64,000 nucleotides of DNA from Blepharisma japonicum (GCA_949751835.1 CATKHK010000003.1:434001-498000); one strand, 5' to 3'. Counted from the stretch's first letter, positions 8,824-19,785 are shown. The notes: generated by a model not told the origin, from the sequence alone. Numbers and translations are program-made.

Positions 8824-11091
8824 TTAAAGTAAAGTTCTTTTCCTAGTTGGAGACTCTCTAGAAGGTAAAGTTGTCATTCCTCTTTGTGGAGATTTCGAGC
8901 CTAATCCTGGACTTTGACCTTCCTTTTTACTTGACATACTAATTACAGTCCCGAATATGGCTGATTTCTTTTCTCCCATTGAGTTTAGCTTCTTCAGCTC
9001 CGCCTGGTCATCAAGTTTTTCTTTTTCTATTGTATTATATCCATCAGTGAACTCTTCAATTCCAAGCTTTTTACCTTCAAAATACACAAACAGCCCTTCA
9101 CCTTCTTTCTTTATTTCAACATTTTTAGTCCCGAAAACATATTTTTCTTTATCAGTCCTAAGGAAATTTACATCCATAGTATTTTCTCTTGTATTTAAAT
9201 ATTTTGCTAGTGCTACATCAACAAGATCCCCCTGCTTAGCTATATAAGCTGGCTTTGACCTCTTAATATCATCTATCATTTTTTGCATTGAGCCTTTCTG
9301 GTACTCCTTTTCTTCCAGCATATCTTCAAGCCTCCTATAAAGCCTATTAGTAAGTAGCCCAGCCTGTGCTTGCATGAATACCAAGTCACTGAAATAAGAC
9401 AGCTCCTTCAGCAATTCTTCTTGAGTTTTTACCTCAGCGTCAAATTGCAGTTTAAAGTCTCTATATTGATCATAAATTCCTTCATCATTCTTCAGTAAAA
9501 TCTCTATATCTTCAAGATGTTTTCTAAACTCTTCTAAATTTCCTAAATAATCAACTATTTGTTGCTGCTTTGATTGGAGCTCTTGCTCAAGGGCTGGCTG
9601 GGAATTCTGATAATCCCTTATATCAATTTCGATTTTTCTTGAGTGATTCATAGATTCATTGATATTTATTTCTTTTAGAGCGTTTAGATCTTGATAAGCT
9701 TTTTCAAGTTCAGCTGAAATCTGACTGTAAGAATTATTTTGAGCATTTAGTGTCGAATTTCTGGATTTTTGGTCTTCTTGGGATATAAGCTCAGCTTGGG
9801 CTATTTCTATTTGGGCTTGAAGCTGTAAGTTTTCAATATTGGCGTGATCTAGCAGCGAGGTTTGAGAATTTAGCTGTGATAGCATCGCTACTCGTTCTTC
9901 TTCGATTTTTACCAGATCATTGGCTAAATGTGGATCTGCATACCCAGTAAGTATAGCCTGATAGCTACTTATCATAGTCTCTCTTTCTCCATCATCTTTT
10001 TCTATTTGTTTTTTGAGTTTCGCAATTCTTTTTATTTCTTTTTCCACATTTTCCCCATCAATTTTATTTTTTTCATTTTCACTCTTAAAATGTTCAGCTT
10101 GCTCTTTAACATTTCCTATTTCTTCTTCCAAAGCCTTTATTTGAGAATCTACACTTGCAATTGCTTCTTCAAGTTTTAAATTTTCTTCTGCAACTTGAGT
10201 GATAACTCCATCAATAAAAACTTGTTCTTGGCCAAGCTGCTCTCTAGTTTCTGTCATGGATTGTGCAAGCTCTTCCATTGGGTTGTCAAAATTTACCACA
10301 ACTTCTTGAATTGCTTCGTATTCTTCTACTTGAGCCTTCATTACACGGATTTTTTGGCATAGGCCGGTTGCAATATTTCTTAATAAATGTGGCTCTGAGC
10401 TGGAAAGCTGCTCAATATTAAGCTCAAATCTACTTGGGAGCTCTAAATAGGGTTCCGCCATGTCAAGATTGTGTTCGTCTTCTCGGTGTTTTCTAAGAGG
10501 TGATTTGCCTGGAGACCGCCCTGGAGATCTTGCAGGGGATCGGATTCCATCCTCTATGAGCTGCTCATATTCTGTTCCAAGGCGGGATCTTACTCTTACT
10601 ACTATATCATGAATGTCTTTTTCAGCATCTTCAACGGAATTTAGCTTCTTCAAATAATTGCATTTACCACGAATTTTTTGTGGAGATACCCCTATGTTCT
10701 TCGGGCGAGCTTTATTAGGAGAAATACTTCTGCGGGAGTTTCCTAGTACTCCGACTAGCTTTACTTTGACACCTTTAGGACCTTCTAAGCCAACTCCTTT
10801 TTCTGGTTCGAATTTTACCCATTTTTCGAAGTTCCCAGTGATGGTTTTATCACAAAGTCTTCCAAGTTGAACAGAGCTTGTTGCTAAGAGAGCTTCATCA
10901 CGAAGCTCAAGATTCATAACCCCATCTGGTGAAAATGATGGGATTGTTATATAAGAAATTGATTGGAAGGAGAGTTGATGAGTGTTAGAGCCTACAGTTA
11001 CGACCAGCCCCAATGTTGAAGGGTCTATAGGTCTTGGAAGTTGTAATTCTGTGAATTGAATTTCTAGCTTGAATTGTTTTGAATCAGCCAT
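8824..11091 (-). CDS. Large coiled-coil protein with N-terminal beta domain
   Basis: 755 residues. The first ~120 alternate short hydrophobic strands and could be a C2-like beta sandwich. Then comes a basic Ser/Pro segment with repeated RSPxRSPGKSP motifs (about 185-200, possible proline-directed phosphorylation sites), a long coiled coil (about 240-590), and a more globular helical part containing a YVFGTKNVEIKKEGEGLFVYFEGKKLG beta segment near 640. The tail is again Ser/Pro-rich (SPGLGSKSPQRG). This layout is common in basal body, centriolar and cytoskeletal proteins, but I recognise no named family, so function is left open. Single clean frame, ATG start and TAA stop. Confidence 0.8.
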   Translation of the reverse strand: MADSKQFKLEIQFTELQLPRPIDPSTLGLVVTVGSNTHQLSFQSISYITIPSFSPDGVMNLELRDEALLATSSVQLGRLCDKTITGNFEKWVKFEPEKGVGLEGPKGVKVKLVGVLGNSRRSISPNKARPKNIGVSPQKIRGKCNYLKKLNSVEDAEKDIHDIVVRVRSRLGTEYEQLIEDGIRSPARSPGRSPGKSPLRKHREDEHNLDMAEPYLELPSRFELNIEQLSSSEPHLLRNIATGLCQKIRVMKAQVEEYEAIQEVVVNFDNPMEELAQSMTETREQLGQEQVFIDGVITQVAEENLKLEEAIASVDSQIKALEEEIGNVKEQAEHFKSENEKNKIDGENVEKEIKRIAKLKKQIEKDDGERETMISSYQAILTGYADPHLANDLVKIEEERVAMLSQLNSQTSLLDHANIENLQLQAQIEIAQAELISQEDQKSRNSTLNAQNNSYSQISAELEKAYQDLNALKEININESMNHSRKIEIDIRDYQNSQPALEQELQSKQQQIVDYLGNLEEFRKHLEDIEILLKNDEGIYDQYRDFKLQFDAEVKTQEELLKELSYFSDLVFMQAQAGLLTNRLYRRLEDMLEEKEYQKGSMQKMIDDIKRSKPAYIAKQGDLVDVALAKYLNTRENTMDVNFLRTDKEKYVFGTKNVEIKKEGEGLFVYFEGKKLGIEEFTDGYNTIEKEKLDDQAELKKLNSMGEKKSAIFGTVISMSSKKEGQSPGLGSKSPQRGMTTLPSRESPTRKRTLL

Positions 11092-11396
11092 TTAACGATT
11101 ATAACAAATTCCGTTATTCATTAAAGAAATTCTAATAGACCAATTTATCCTCCTCTTTGATTTTAAAATCCAGATTATTTTATTTAATTATGAATTATTA
11201 TAAAAGTTCGACAACCAGTATTATTTAAAAAGGAAAAGAATATTCAAATTATTAATTTACAGTTTTATTTTTTTGTAAACTTAAAGAAATGAGAAATATT
11301 AGAAAATTATTAACACAATATTTTGGGTTATAAAAGTTATAATCTTAGAGTAATAAATAAACGAAATTATGCATCAATTATTAGTGGAATTATAAA
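11092..11396. other. Intergenic region between divergent genes
   Basis: 305 AT-rich bases separating the coiled-coil gene (minus) from the first saposin-like gene (plus). No ORF or RNA feature seen. Confidence 0.6.
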
Positions 11397-12080
11397 ATGG
11401 CTGGCTTCAAAGTTTTAATTTTACTTAGCATTCTAGCTTTCTCATTTGCAGAATCAGATCTCCCAGTTCTTGGTGGTGTCGATTTATGCCCTCCATGCGT
11501 ACAATTCGGCAAAGACGAGCTTCAAGGTCTTTACAATTATATAACCACCTCTGCAATCCCAAATACATGTGACGACGTTTGCAAAATTCTCACTTTCCCT
11601 CTACCAAAAGAACTATGTGGCTATTTCTGCAATGCAGTAGGTGTAAAGGTTTTCACCGACGATATCAAAAAAGCTTACACCGACCCAATCTATTTTTGTG
11701 AGCTGATTGATCAATGCCCAGCAAATAAAGGAGGAGCTGCAAACATTACTAATACTTATGTGACACCATCTACAGCTCCCCAGTTTTCTACTTTCAATAT
11801 TCAAATTCTGTTCCAGGTCACAAAAGAAACTGGAACAGGTGAAGTCGCATTGACCTTAAAAGCACCTAACAAGAGCGTATATACTCAAAGCTACCTAAAC
11901 GAAGGTTTTGCAACTGGATCTTATTCAGCTAAATTCCAAGTCGTTACCAATGGAGACTACGCAGTAGGAAACTACACTGGCCAAGTCGCTGTCTGCTCTG
12001 GAACCTGTGGAACAAGCTCGCCCATAAGTGCAGTCCTTGCTACAACTAACGTTAAATTTACAGTGACTCTTCAACCTTAA
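11397..12080 (+). CDS. Secreted saposin-B-like protein, copy 1
   Basis: 227 residues: signal peptide (about 1-18, ends SFAES), a saposin-B-type domain (about 28-110) with paired cysteines in the order C-x2-C, C-x3-C, C-x3-C and FCELIDQC, and a C-terminal beta-rich domain (about 115-227) with NIT and NKS glycosylation sites and a C-x3-C pair. Saposin domains bind or perturb lipids in lysosomes, phagosomes or outside the cell; the combination with a beta domain recalls countin-like proteins of Dictyostelium, an inference from layout only. It is tandem with a close paralogue 60 bp downstream. Codons in this copy end in C noticeably more often (GTC, TTC, TAC, AAC) than in its neighbour or in the window at large, which suggests high expression. 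Confidence 0.82.
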   Translation: MAGFKVLILLSILAFSFAESDLPVLGGVDLCPPCVQFGKDELQGLYNYITTSAIPNTCDDVCKILTFPLPKELCGYFCNAVGVKVFTDDIKKAYTDPIYFCELIDQCPANKGGAANITNTYVTPSTAPQFSTFNIQILFQVTKETGTGEVALTLKAPNKSVYTQSYLNEGFATGSYSAKFQVVTNGDYAVGNYTGQVAVCSGTCGTSSPISAVLATTNVKFTVTLQP

Positions 12081-12140
12081 ATAATATTGGGGTTTCTTAG
12101 CTTTTAATGGATTTCTTCTCTCACTTTATGTGGATAAAAT

Positions 12141-12824
12141 ATGGTTGGAGTTCAGGTCCTACTCCTTTTCAGTATCCTTTCCATTTCTTTTGCAGAAATT
12201 AAGCTTGTCTCTATATATGCAGTTGATATGTGTTCTCCATGCGTAACATTTGCAGACTCCTCTCTACAGCAGCTTTATAACTATGTTATGGATAGCACTA
12301 TTCCTGGATCATGCAATCAACTTTGTGGCATTTTTGGGCAAAATTTAACAGCACAAGTATGCAACTATTTATGTGATGCTGTAGGAATTTCTTCTTTTGT
12401 AAAAATTGTGAAGGATTGCCAGTTAGACCCAATTTACTTCTGTGAGCTTTTAGATGTTTGCCCAGTTGTAGCTGGCGGGTCTGCAAATATTACAAATACT
12501 TATGTCGTCCCTTCTTCTGCTACACAATATTCAACATTTAATGTTCAAGTACTTTTTCAAGTTTTGAAAGAAACAGGGACTGGGCAAGTGTCTTTAATTT
12601 TGACAGCACCTAATAAAAATGTTTCGAAGCAAAGCTATTTAAATGAAGGATTTAAGCCTGGCGCTTATTCTGCTAAATTTCAGATTGTAACTGATGGGAT
12701 GTATCCTGCAGGGGTTTACAATGGAGTTTTAGAAGTATGCACAGGAACTTGTGGGGCAACTCTGCCGAACTCAGCTATTTTATCGACAGGCAATATTAAA
12801 TTTACAGTGACACCAAGACCTTAA
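12141..12824 (+). CDS. Secreted saposin-B-like protein, copy 2
   Basis: 227 residues, the same length and layout as the gene 60 bp upstream, and clearly its tandem duplicate: signal peptide (ending SFAEI), saposin-B-like domain with all cysteines in register, then a C-terminal domain sharing 'TSYLNEGF' and 'YSAKFQ' type blocks. Unlike copy 1 its third positions follow the AT-rich average, so the two probably differ in expression level. Role as for copy 1: a secreted or vesicular lipid-interacting protein. The short 60-bp gap holds whatever promoter it has. Confidence 0.82.
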   Translation: MVGVQVLLLFSILSISFAEIKLVSIYAVDMCSPCVTFADSSLQQLYNYVMDSTIPGSCNQLCGIFGQNLTAQVCNYLCDAVGISSFVKIVKDCQLDPIYFCELLDVCPVVAGGSANITNTYVVPSSATQYSTFNVQVLFQVLKETGTGQVSLILTAPNKNVSKQSYLNEGFKPGAYSAKFQIVTDGMYPAGVYNGVLEVCTGTCGATLPNSAILSTGNIKFTVTPRP

Positions 12825-12943
12825 ATTAGAAATAGGCTATATTGAGTTAGATTATAGATATAATTTGCTTAATAAAATTATCATCAGCTATACCAAGCCT
12901 AATTAAGGCGCATTATAATTTTCTTCCCATAAAAATTCTTAAA

Positions 12944-13522
12944 ATGGATGTATATTTCACTAAAGGATCACCAAAAGTCCATGACTACAACCCAATCACT
13001 CATTCACCATTTTACAGCACTCCTGAACCCTCACTAACTTACTCACGTGGGCCAACCTATTCTAAGCCTTTTACCAATGGAAATATCTTTGATATTAAAA
13101 GCCATAAAGATCCTATAACTGGAAGGATGTACAGATATGATGACGGCAGAAAAACTTTATCAAAAACTGGAAGCTTAAGGGTTAACCGATCATTTGACGT
13201 AGAAAAGGCTGCAGTTTTAATAAACCCTCCAAGACTTTATAAAGCAAAACCAAAAGCGTTATCGCCAAGCCCTATTTCAGGGATTACTAGCGGTTTTGAA
13301 AGAAGTTTAAGTCCAGTGAGAGAAGAGTTGCCTAGCAACCCAGAACCAAAGTTTGATTTTTTTAGAAAAACAAATGAATATGGGAGTATTGCTGGGTCAC
13401 TTAGAAAACCTGTTCAAGTTGCCTATGTCAATCCTTATTTATTAAAGGCGACTGGCACAGTAGGAATTCAAGGAAGTTCAAATCAGGAATTTAAACAGGC
13501 TGCAAATGCATTCTTTTCCTAA
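12944..13522 (+). CDS. Conserved-looking hypothetical protein, basic and Pro/Ser-rich
   Basis: 192 residues without signal peptide or membrane span. The N-terminal half contains DPITGRMYRYDDGRKT, with further motifs LYKAKPKALSPSPISG and SLSPVREELP. It is basic and probably disordered, with SP sites that could be phosphorylated. Base composition and clean frame argue for a real gene. I recognise no family. It lies between the saposin-like pair and the importin gene, all on the plus strand, with an independent-looking 119-bp upstream gap. Confidence 0.65.
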   Translation: MDVYFTKGSPKVHDYNPITHSPFYSTPEPSLTYSRGPTYSKPFTNGNIFDIKSHKDPITGRMYRYDDGRKTLSKTGSLRVNRSFDVEKAAVLINPPRLYKAKPKALSPSPISGITSGFERSLSPVREELPSNPEPKFDFFRKTNEYGSIAGSLRKPVQVAYVNPYLLKATGTVGIQGSSNQEFKQAANAFFS

Positions 13523-13699
13523 TTCTGAGCATTTATGAGGTAAATATTATTTTAAATAAAATCAAAAGCATTAGGTTTATAATTACTTCCAATAAGTCCT
13601 AAGGAAGTGCTATAAATGTTTATTCAATTTAAAAAACATAAATATATTAAATTTTGTTTCGATAACCATATTAATTAAATATTGAAAATTGAGCGGGAA

Positions 13700-16600
13700 A
13701 TGTGTGACTTAAACACAATCATAGTTTCGATTTTAAGCAACGATCAAGCTATTCGGCAACAAGGCGAAAACTCGCTGAAGAGCGCTTTTCAAGAAAATTC
13801 AGAGCAGGCTTGCTATAGCCTCTTCACTTCGATGACATCGCCGAATGAAGATGTTTCAGGCTTGGCAGCAATCCTTTTGAAGAAAAAGCTTATAGATGAA
13901 GGCATTTTACAGAAATCTTCCAGACAATTCCATAGCCAGCTGAAAGAGTCATTATTTTCTTTGATTTCTCCTGAAAAATCATTTTTATTCCTTAAGAGAC
14001 TTGCTGATGTTTTAGTTAATTTTTCAATCCTTGATGGATGGGTAAATGAACTTATGGGTTTTATAGGTCAATGGAGTACAAATCCTTCTCCAAACCTGAA
14101 ACAGTTTGCTATGTACCTATTTGAACTAGCCACTGAATATCAGCTAACTTTGACCATTTTGAAAGATAACGCAAACTCTGTGATGGGAATTCTATGGAAT
14201 TCATTGCAAGATCCAAATAATTTCATAAAGCTTGCTGCAATAAAAACAATGCTTATTTTCATGATTTCTCTCAATGATGAATCCGTGATAACAAGCTATG
14301 GCCAAGTTTTTGAGTGAACTATAAATGTTATCAGCCAAGCTATAGAAGATCCAAATTTAAATAGCGAGCATTTAATAGGAGCTCTCAGAATAGTTTCAGA
14401 AGTTACTGATACATATAAAAATTGCTGGGGAGATCTCACTGACAAACTGACACTTTTAATGTCTTCTATCTCAAAGTCTCAAAAATTCGGGTGTGACTGC
14501 AGATCCGGAGCTATTGAAGTATTAATTACTCTCATCAAGAAAATCCCTGAAAGTCTTAAAAATAACACTTTTTTCATACAAGAAACATTAGCGCTTGGAT
14601 TCAGCCTCCTAACGGAAATTGACTTCCCATTTGATATTGAAGGATGGAGTCAAACAGACTCTGCAATAGGCCAAAATGAGCCATTCAGCTTGGGAAAAGA
14701 AATTCTTACAGAATTATCTGTAAATCTTAGCAATGCTGTTTTTGCAGATGCAATGAAACTTGTATCAGCCCATTTACAAGCTCAACATTGGGCTAATCAG
14801 CATAGTGGAATTCTGGCGATTGGTTTTATTGCAGAAGGCTGCCACAATGCTATTAATGAAATTCTTCCTCAGCTTGTGAATTCTATTATCAGCTTTACAG
14901 CTTCTGAATTGCCTAGGCTTAAATGGGCAGCTCTTAGCACAATAAGCGTATTTTGTGTTGAATTTGAGCCTGATTTTCAAAGAGTTTATCAGTCACAAAT
15001 AATTACAGCGATACTTAGCTGCCTTGCTATAGGAAATTTAGCAAAGGTGAAGAGTCAGGCAGCTTTTTGCATTTCTGATTATGCAAAAGGACTGCTATCT
15101 GATAGAGCAAACCCTAAGACAGAGTTGATTCCATATCTCCCAAGTATAATTCAAGCATTTTTATCAATTTTTTCAGACCCTACTTCAACTCCTTATTTAC
15201 AGACCCAAATTTTCAATGCTTTGTCCATACTTGCTGAAACTGCAGATACCGACTTTTCGCCTTATTATAGTCAAATTATTTTTGGAGTAAGAAACATTAT
15301 CATAACTCCCGCAAATAGTATGGCTGAAAAAGAAGTAAAAACTTATGCAATTAAATGCGCAGGAGCAATAATAGAAAGCGTTACCGGTTCCTCTGAAAAT
15401 TTTAAAGAAAATGTGGATTCTTTGCTATCTGAATTTTTAAACATACGAAATATGATAGATGAAACCGATCCAATCCATCAAGCTATTAATGAGACTTTGC
15501 CACAATTTGCATTGCATTTAAAAGAAAATTTCACTCCTTATTTGCATGTTTTAATAGGGAAAATTCTTGAAAATGCTGATCAAACTGTAGATATTCGATT
15601 AACTGATGCAGAGAGTGCTGATTCTTTGAGTGCTAATAAAAGTATGGGGACTATTCAATTTGAATTAAAAGGACTTGGAAGAAAACAGCTAGCTATTAGT
15701 ACAACTTCACTTGAAAGCAAAATTCGTGCATGCAAAACTTTATACGGCTTAGTTGAAGCACTAGGACCACTATTTTCACAATACGTCAGGCAAGCTGTTG
15801 TTATTACAACTAAATTAGTTTCATATAAATTCAATTCAGATATAAGAAAATTTGCATTGAAAACAATATGCAGCTTGCCTAATTGCTGTGAAAATTCTCA
15901 ACAGAGAGAATCTTTATTAATTCAAATAATTCCTACAATTCTTGAAGCATTAACAAAGCTGAAAACACAAGCTCCAATCGAAATCCATCGGCAACTAAAA
16001 TCACTTTTAAGCTGTATGGAATCAGTCGAAAGTGTTGCTGTAATTAGCTTAGGTCAAGCTTATCAGCTTAGTGCTGTTCTTTCAGAATGCTTAAAAGACC
16101 TTTTCCAAAGAAAAATCGACAGATCCCAAGAAGTTTTAATAACGTTTAGTGAAAAAAATTTGTCAGAGCTGGAAGATGATGAAAATATTGATGATGAAAT
16201 TTTGAAAAAAATAATGGAAATTGTTGGGAAAATGATGAAATCATTCAAAATTCAGTACCAGCCTATTTTTTCACAGTTTTTTAAGAACATTTTTGGCGAT
16301 ATTTTATATAAGCAAAATGCTAATGAGAGTGAAATTTTGAGCTCAATATGCATTTTTTGTGATTATATTGAGGCTACTGGAGATTTAATGATAATTAATG
16401 GAGCATCTCCACTTTTAGATCAATTTATACAGAAATCATATCATATTAATCCTGATATTAGACAGAGTTCAGTATCTGGGATTGGAATTGTAGTAGACAT
16501 AAGGGACTCAAGCATCTTTACTGCTTATTTAGAAAAAGCTTTACAAGCTGTAACTTATATTTTAAGCCTTCCAGACTCACAAAGTGAAGCCTTAATAACT

Positions 16601-16861
16601 TCAACTGAAAGTGCAGCTGGAACACTTGGAAAAATTGCATTGTATTATAGGCCTGATCTTATTGGGAATTGACTAAATATGTTGCCTTTGAAGTCAGACC
16701 CTGAAGAAGCTAGAAACAGCCATGACCTTTTACTTCGAAATCTTGGAAATTTAAAAGATTTTGAACTCAAAATTAGAGATATTGTTGGAGAAATTAAAAA
16801 ATTGCCTAGTGAATACTTAACAGATGAAGGGAGAAATGTTATCTTGCAGAGTTATTTATAA
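13700..16861 (+). CDS. Importin-5/Kap121-like karyopherin beta
   Basis: 1053 residues, matching the usual importin-5 length (about 1090). TGA codons at 14315-14317 and 16670-16672 are Trp and join three pieces in one frame. The protein is HEAT repeats throughout. The N-terminus (MCDLNTIIVSILSNDQAIRQQGENSL) is the typical importin N-terminal repeat that meets Ran-GTP, followed by 'EDVSGLAAILLKKKL', the importin-5/RanBP6 arrangement. An acidic loop lies near residues 815-835 (ELEDDENIDDEI). It should carry ribosomal proteins, histones and other basic cargo into the nucleus in a Ran-dependent way. The ATG at 13700 is chosen because the frame has no earlier ATG before a stop. Confidence 0.85.
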
Positions 16862-16930
16862 TTAATAAAGATGAAAATCACGTAAATTTAATAGACATTA
16901 GGTATTTTTATTTAAATTCTATTACAAAAA

Positions 16931-17410
16931 ATGAGCAATTTAATAGATACTTTATGCGAAAAATTAGGCATACAAGTCAGTTTGGAAGATCCGAACTACC
17001 TAATTGGCAGAGAGTCATTTAAAAAGCGAATCTCAATAATTGAGCGAACTATTGAGAATCTTGATTCATTGTCCTCAAAATTATCATACAAAAGCCCTGA
17101 GCCTCCTAAATGGAGATCTAATATTTTACCTCCAAGCTTCCCTAATGAAGATTTTTGCTTAGATCGTGATGACCCAACCAATTTTTTATCCACCTCAACT
17201 GAAACTAAGATAATTGAGGGTGTTATTATAAAGACAGTTAAAGTTCCAATATTAAATAAGCGGCAAAAGCAAGATTCGGCGTCAGAAGAGTCAGAAGAAT
17301 CAGATAAATCAAGCTCAAGCTTTGAATTCGAAGAAGAAGATAATAATAGCTATGTTTCTCCACAAGATTTCGAGGAGTTAGCAAGAGTTTTGAAATTTAA
17401 TGACTTCTAA
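16931..17410 (+). CDS. Hypothetical acidic-tailed protein
   Basis: 159 residues. Helical N-terminal third (about 1-60), a Pro-rich middle (SPEPPKWRSNILPPSFP), a short beta-like stretch (KIIEGVIIKTVKVPIL) and a strongly acidic Ser/Glu run (about 118-140). No family recognised. It sits 69 bp after the importin gene and only 24 bp before Rab7, all on the plus strand, so little room is left for a separate promoter for Rab7. Clean frame with TAA stop. Confidence 0.65.
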   Translation: MSNLIDTLCEKLGIQVSLEDPNYLIGRESFKKRISIIERTIENLDSLSSKLSYKSPEPPKWRSNILPPSFPNEDFCLDRDDPTNFLSTSTETKIIEGVIIKTVKVPILNKRQKQDSASEESEESDKSSSSFEFEEEDNNSYVSPQDFEELARVLKFNDF

Positions 17411-17434
17411 GAGAAAAATAATAATCTATTAGAA

Positions 17435-18049
17435 ATGGCGACTAAAAGGTATCAGCAGAAGATTATCGTGCTAGGAGACTCAGGGGTGGGGAAGACTTCT
17501 TTGTTGAATCGTTATGTACGCCAAGAATTTTCTCAAAATTATCGAGCTACTATTGGAGCCGACTTTTTATCGAAAGAAATTACAGTAGATGATAGACATA
17601 TTTCTCTTCAATTATGGGACACAGCAGGTCAAGAGCGTTTTCAATCTCTTGGAATGGCATTTTATCGAGGTGCAGATTGCTGTCTCTTAGTTTATGATAT
17701 AACAAACCTGAAGTCCTTCCAAAGTCTTGCTAATTGGAGAGATGAATTTTTGAAACAATCTTCTCCTAATGATCCTGCAACCTTTCCATTCATTGTTATA
17801 GGGAATAAAAGCGATTTAGTCAATGAAAGAGTAGTTTCTGAAGCAATGGCTCAGCAATGGGGAAAAGAAAATGACTTAATATTAATTGAAGTCTCTGCTA
17901 AAGAAGGAAAAAGCGTAGAAGAAGCTTTCCAAGAAGGCGCAAGAAAAGCTATGAAGAGAGAGCAGCAGTCTCAACCAATATTAAAACCTGCTATCAACTT
18001 AAAGAAAAGTAGCCAAAGTGCAGGGAAAAAGAAATCATGCTGTAAGTAA
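17435..18049 (+). CDS. Rab7 small GTPase
   Basis: 204 residues. All nucleotide-binding motifs are intact: P-loop GDSGVGKT (14-21), switch I ATIGADF with Thr39, WDTAGQE (61-67) with the catalytic Gln66, a GNKSDL box near 125-130 and a SAK box near 157. The effector region ([19 protein letters not shown]) is that of Rab7, which controls late endosome and lysosome (in ciliates, food vacuole) maturation. The end is SCCK, a double cysteine one residue from the terminus suited to geranylgeranylation by Rab GGTase, slightly different from the C-x-C of animal Rab7. Starts 24 bp after the preceding gene. Confidence 0.93.
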   Translation: MATKRYQQKIIVLGDSGVGKTSLLNRYVRQEFSQNYRATIGADFLSKEITVDDRHISLQLWDTAGQERFQSLGMAFYRGADCCLLVYDITNLKSFQSLANWRDEFLKQSSPNDPATFPFIVIGNKSDLVNERVVSEAMAQQWGKENDLILIEVSAKEGKSVEEAFQEGARKAMKREQQSQPILKPAINLKKSSQSAGKKKSCCK

Positions 18050-18101
18050 TTTAACAAATTAATTATATCGATACTAGGCTTAAGACGGGTAATTTTTGTT
18101 T

Positions 18102-18710
18102 TTAGGTTTTCTTGGGTCTTGAGGCCGAAAAGTGTACGGATCGTTTTAATTTAATTTGTCTCGGTAAGCTTGAAGATAAATGCAACTTTCTTTGCTTGAT
18201 GGAAATATGATTTCTTTTCATAATGCTAGTCAGAAGCATAGGCTGCGGTTTGGTCATGTCTAGTTTACGATTATCAAAAGATGAAAATTTTGTATTTAAA
18301 ACCGGTGATAAACTTTTCATTCTATCAGTTTTTGGAGATTCCCTGAGAAGCAATTTTAATTTTTCTGAAATAATGGGTGCTGGCTTATAAATTTTCTTCA
18401 AATCTTTATCAGGTATAGACTCATTTCTATATACAATTTCTTTATCAGTATTTCTCCTATTAGCAAATCTTTTGCGTTTTACTTCTAAAAATGTGCTATG
18501 CCGTTGTATTGGCCTCAATTTTGCTTCTAATTCCCCTACATTGTCAGAAAATTCATTTAAAGCATTTTTATCTGACTCTTTATCTATTGTGATCGATTTC
18601 GATAGTAAAGGATGATCTGGGAGTTTCTTGCCTTTTATGACAGAATATATTTGCCAAGGAAGTAAAGGCGGCTTTGTGTGGAAAATATTTACATTAAATG
18701 GCTCTTCCAT
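18102..18710 (-). CDS. Hypothetical basic protein
   Basis: 202 residues, highly basic, low in hydrophobic clusters, probably disordered. Recognisable short features: LPWQIYSVIKGKKLPDHPLL near the N-terminus, KRKRFANRRN as a possible nuclear localisation signal, and a Lys/Arg-rich tail. No family recognised. It is convergent with Rab7 (52 bp between stops) and sits 112 bp from the start of the neighbouring dehydrogenase's stop. ATG start next to an AT-rich leader and TAA stop. Confidence 0.65.
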   Translation of the reverse strand: MEEPFNVNIFHTKPPLLPWQIYSVIKGKKLPDHPLLSKSITIDKESDKNALNEFSDNVGELEAKLRPIQRHSTFLEVKRKRFANRRNTDKEIVYRNESIPDKDLKKIYKPAPIISEKLKLLLRESPKTDRMKSLSPVLNTKFSSFDNRKLDMTKPQPMLLTSIMKRNHISIKQRKLHLSSSLPRQIKLKRSVHFSASRPKKT

Positions 18711-18822
18711 TGTTTAACGATTATAATGTGACTAATTATATTCTTGGCTTCGAATTAATAAAATATATTTCCTACAAATTTTTATATTTCTATTTACCAT
18801 ATAAAAATCGATAAAGTAAGAT

Positions 18823-19785
18823 TTACTTCTTATTAGTAAGTCTCTCAAACATAGTTTTTACCATCTTTTTCGTATCAAATTTCAACCTATGTCCCCAATC
18901 TCTTTCAGCAACGCTTCCATCAGTTCCATCAGGCCAGCTTTTTACGATTGGATCTCTATAATCTGGCTTGTACTCCACTTCTCCAGGCAGCCATCTTAAG
19001 ACTTCATTGACATAGTCCTCTACACTTACCCCGCAAGATGCCATTGTATAGCTTCTTGCTGTTAGTCTGTTATTTGGAGCTTGCATAAATTGGCCTACAG
19101 AATCAATTAAGTCGTCTAAATAAATTAAAGGCATTTTTGTTTCAGGAGTAACTGGGATTACAGTTTTTCCAGTTTTCAAGAGATCATAAAACATAGTCAC
19201 GGTAAATGCAGCTGAGCCACCGCCAGGGGCGCCTTCAGAGGTGACTATTGGGATACGTAAGCTTCTAAAATCAACTCCATGCTTCAGATTATAATATTCT
19301 CCAATGAGTTCTAAATGAACTTTAGTGATTCCATAAATTGTGGAAGGTCTTTGGATTTCAAGGTTCCCAGGGATTTTTGGAGTTGAAGATCCAAACGACG
19401 CAATAGAAGATGCTGCGAAAAATTGAGCATTATGAATCCTAGCTTGCTCTAAAATATGATGAAGCCCTTGGATATTCAATTTCAAAGCAAGCTTTGGGTT
19501 TAATTCACTAGGTGCACTGAGAGTAGAAGCTAAATGGTAAATAACTGTAGGCTTGTATTCAGAAAATAGCTCTTCAACACGGTTGTTATCTAAAACATCA
19601 AGTTGTTGGAAACGGGTGTTTTTATCCCAGCCAGATGATGGCTCTTTCAAGTCAGTAGCCAGAACATTTTCGAGCCCATAAGTCTGCTGAGCTCTGGTTA
19701 AAAGTTTGGAACCGATTTGCCCTGCTGCACCAGTGAAAATTACCCTAGCTGTAGAGAATTTTCTCATAGCTGCGTTCATTACCAT
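18823..19785 (-). CDS. L-threonine 3-dehydrogenase, extended SDR type, mitochondrial
   Basis: 320 residues. A short N-terminal extension (RKFSTAR) looks like a mitochondrial presequence. The NAD-binding Rossmann motif is G-x-x-G-x-x-G at 19-25 (TGAAGQIG), with Asp in ATDLKEP taking the adenosine ribose. The catalytic pair is Y151-x3-K155 (YGITK). LRIPIVTSEGAPGGG and the MPLIYLDDLI segment are typical of UDP-galactose-epimerase-like threonine dehydrogenases. The enzyme oxidises L-threonine to 2-amino-3-ketobutyrate, which a CoA ligase splits to glycine and acetyl-CoA. Clean single frame; the first ATG pair (MVMNAAM) leaves the exact start uncertain by a few residues. Confidence 0.9.
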   Translation of the reverse strand: MVMNAAMRKFSTARVIFTGAAGQIGSKLLTRAQQTYGLENVLATDLKEPSSGWDKNTRFQQLDVLDNNRVEELFSEYKPTVIYHLASTLSAPSELNPKLALKLNIQGLHHILEQARIHNAQFFAASSIASFGSSTPKIPGNLEIQRPSTIYGITKVHLELIGEYYNLKHGVDFRSLRIPIVTSEGAPGGGSAAFTVTMFYDLLKTGKTVIPVTPETKMPLIYLDDLIDSVGQFMQAPNNRLTARSYTMASCGVSVEDYVNEVLRWLPGEVEYKPDYRDPIVKSWPDGTDGSVAERDWGHRLKFDTKKMVKTMFERLTNKK

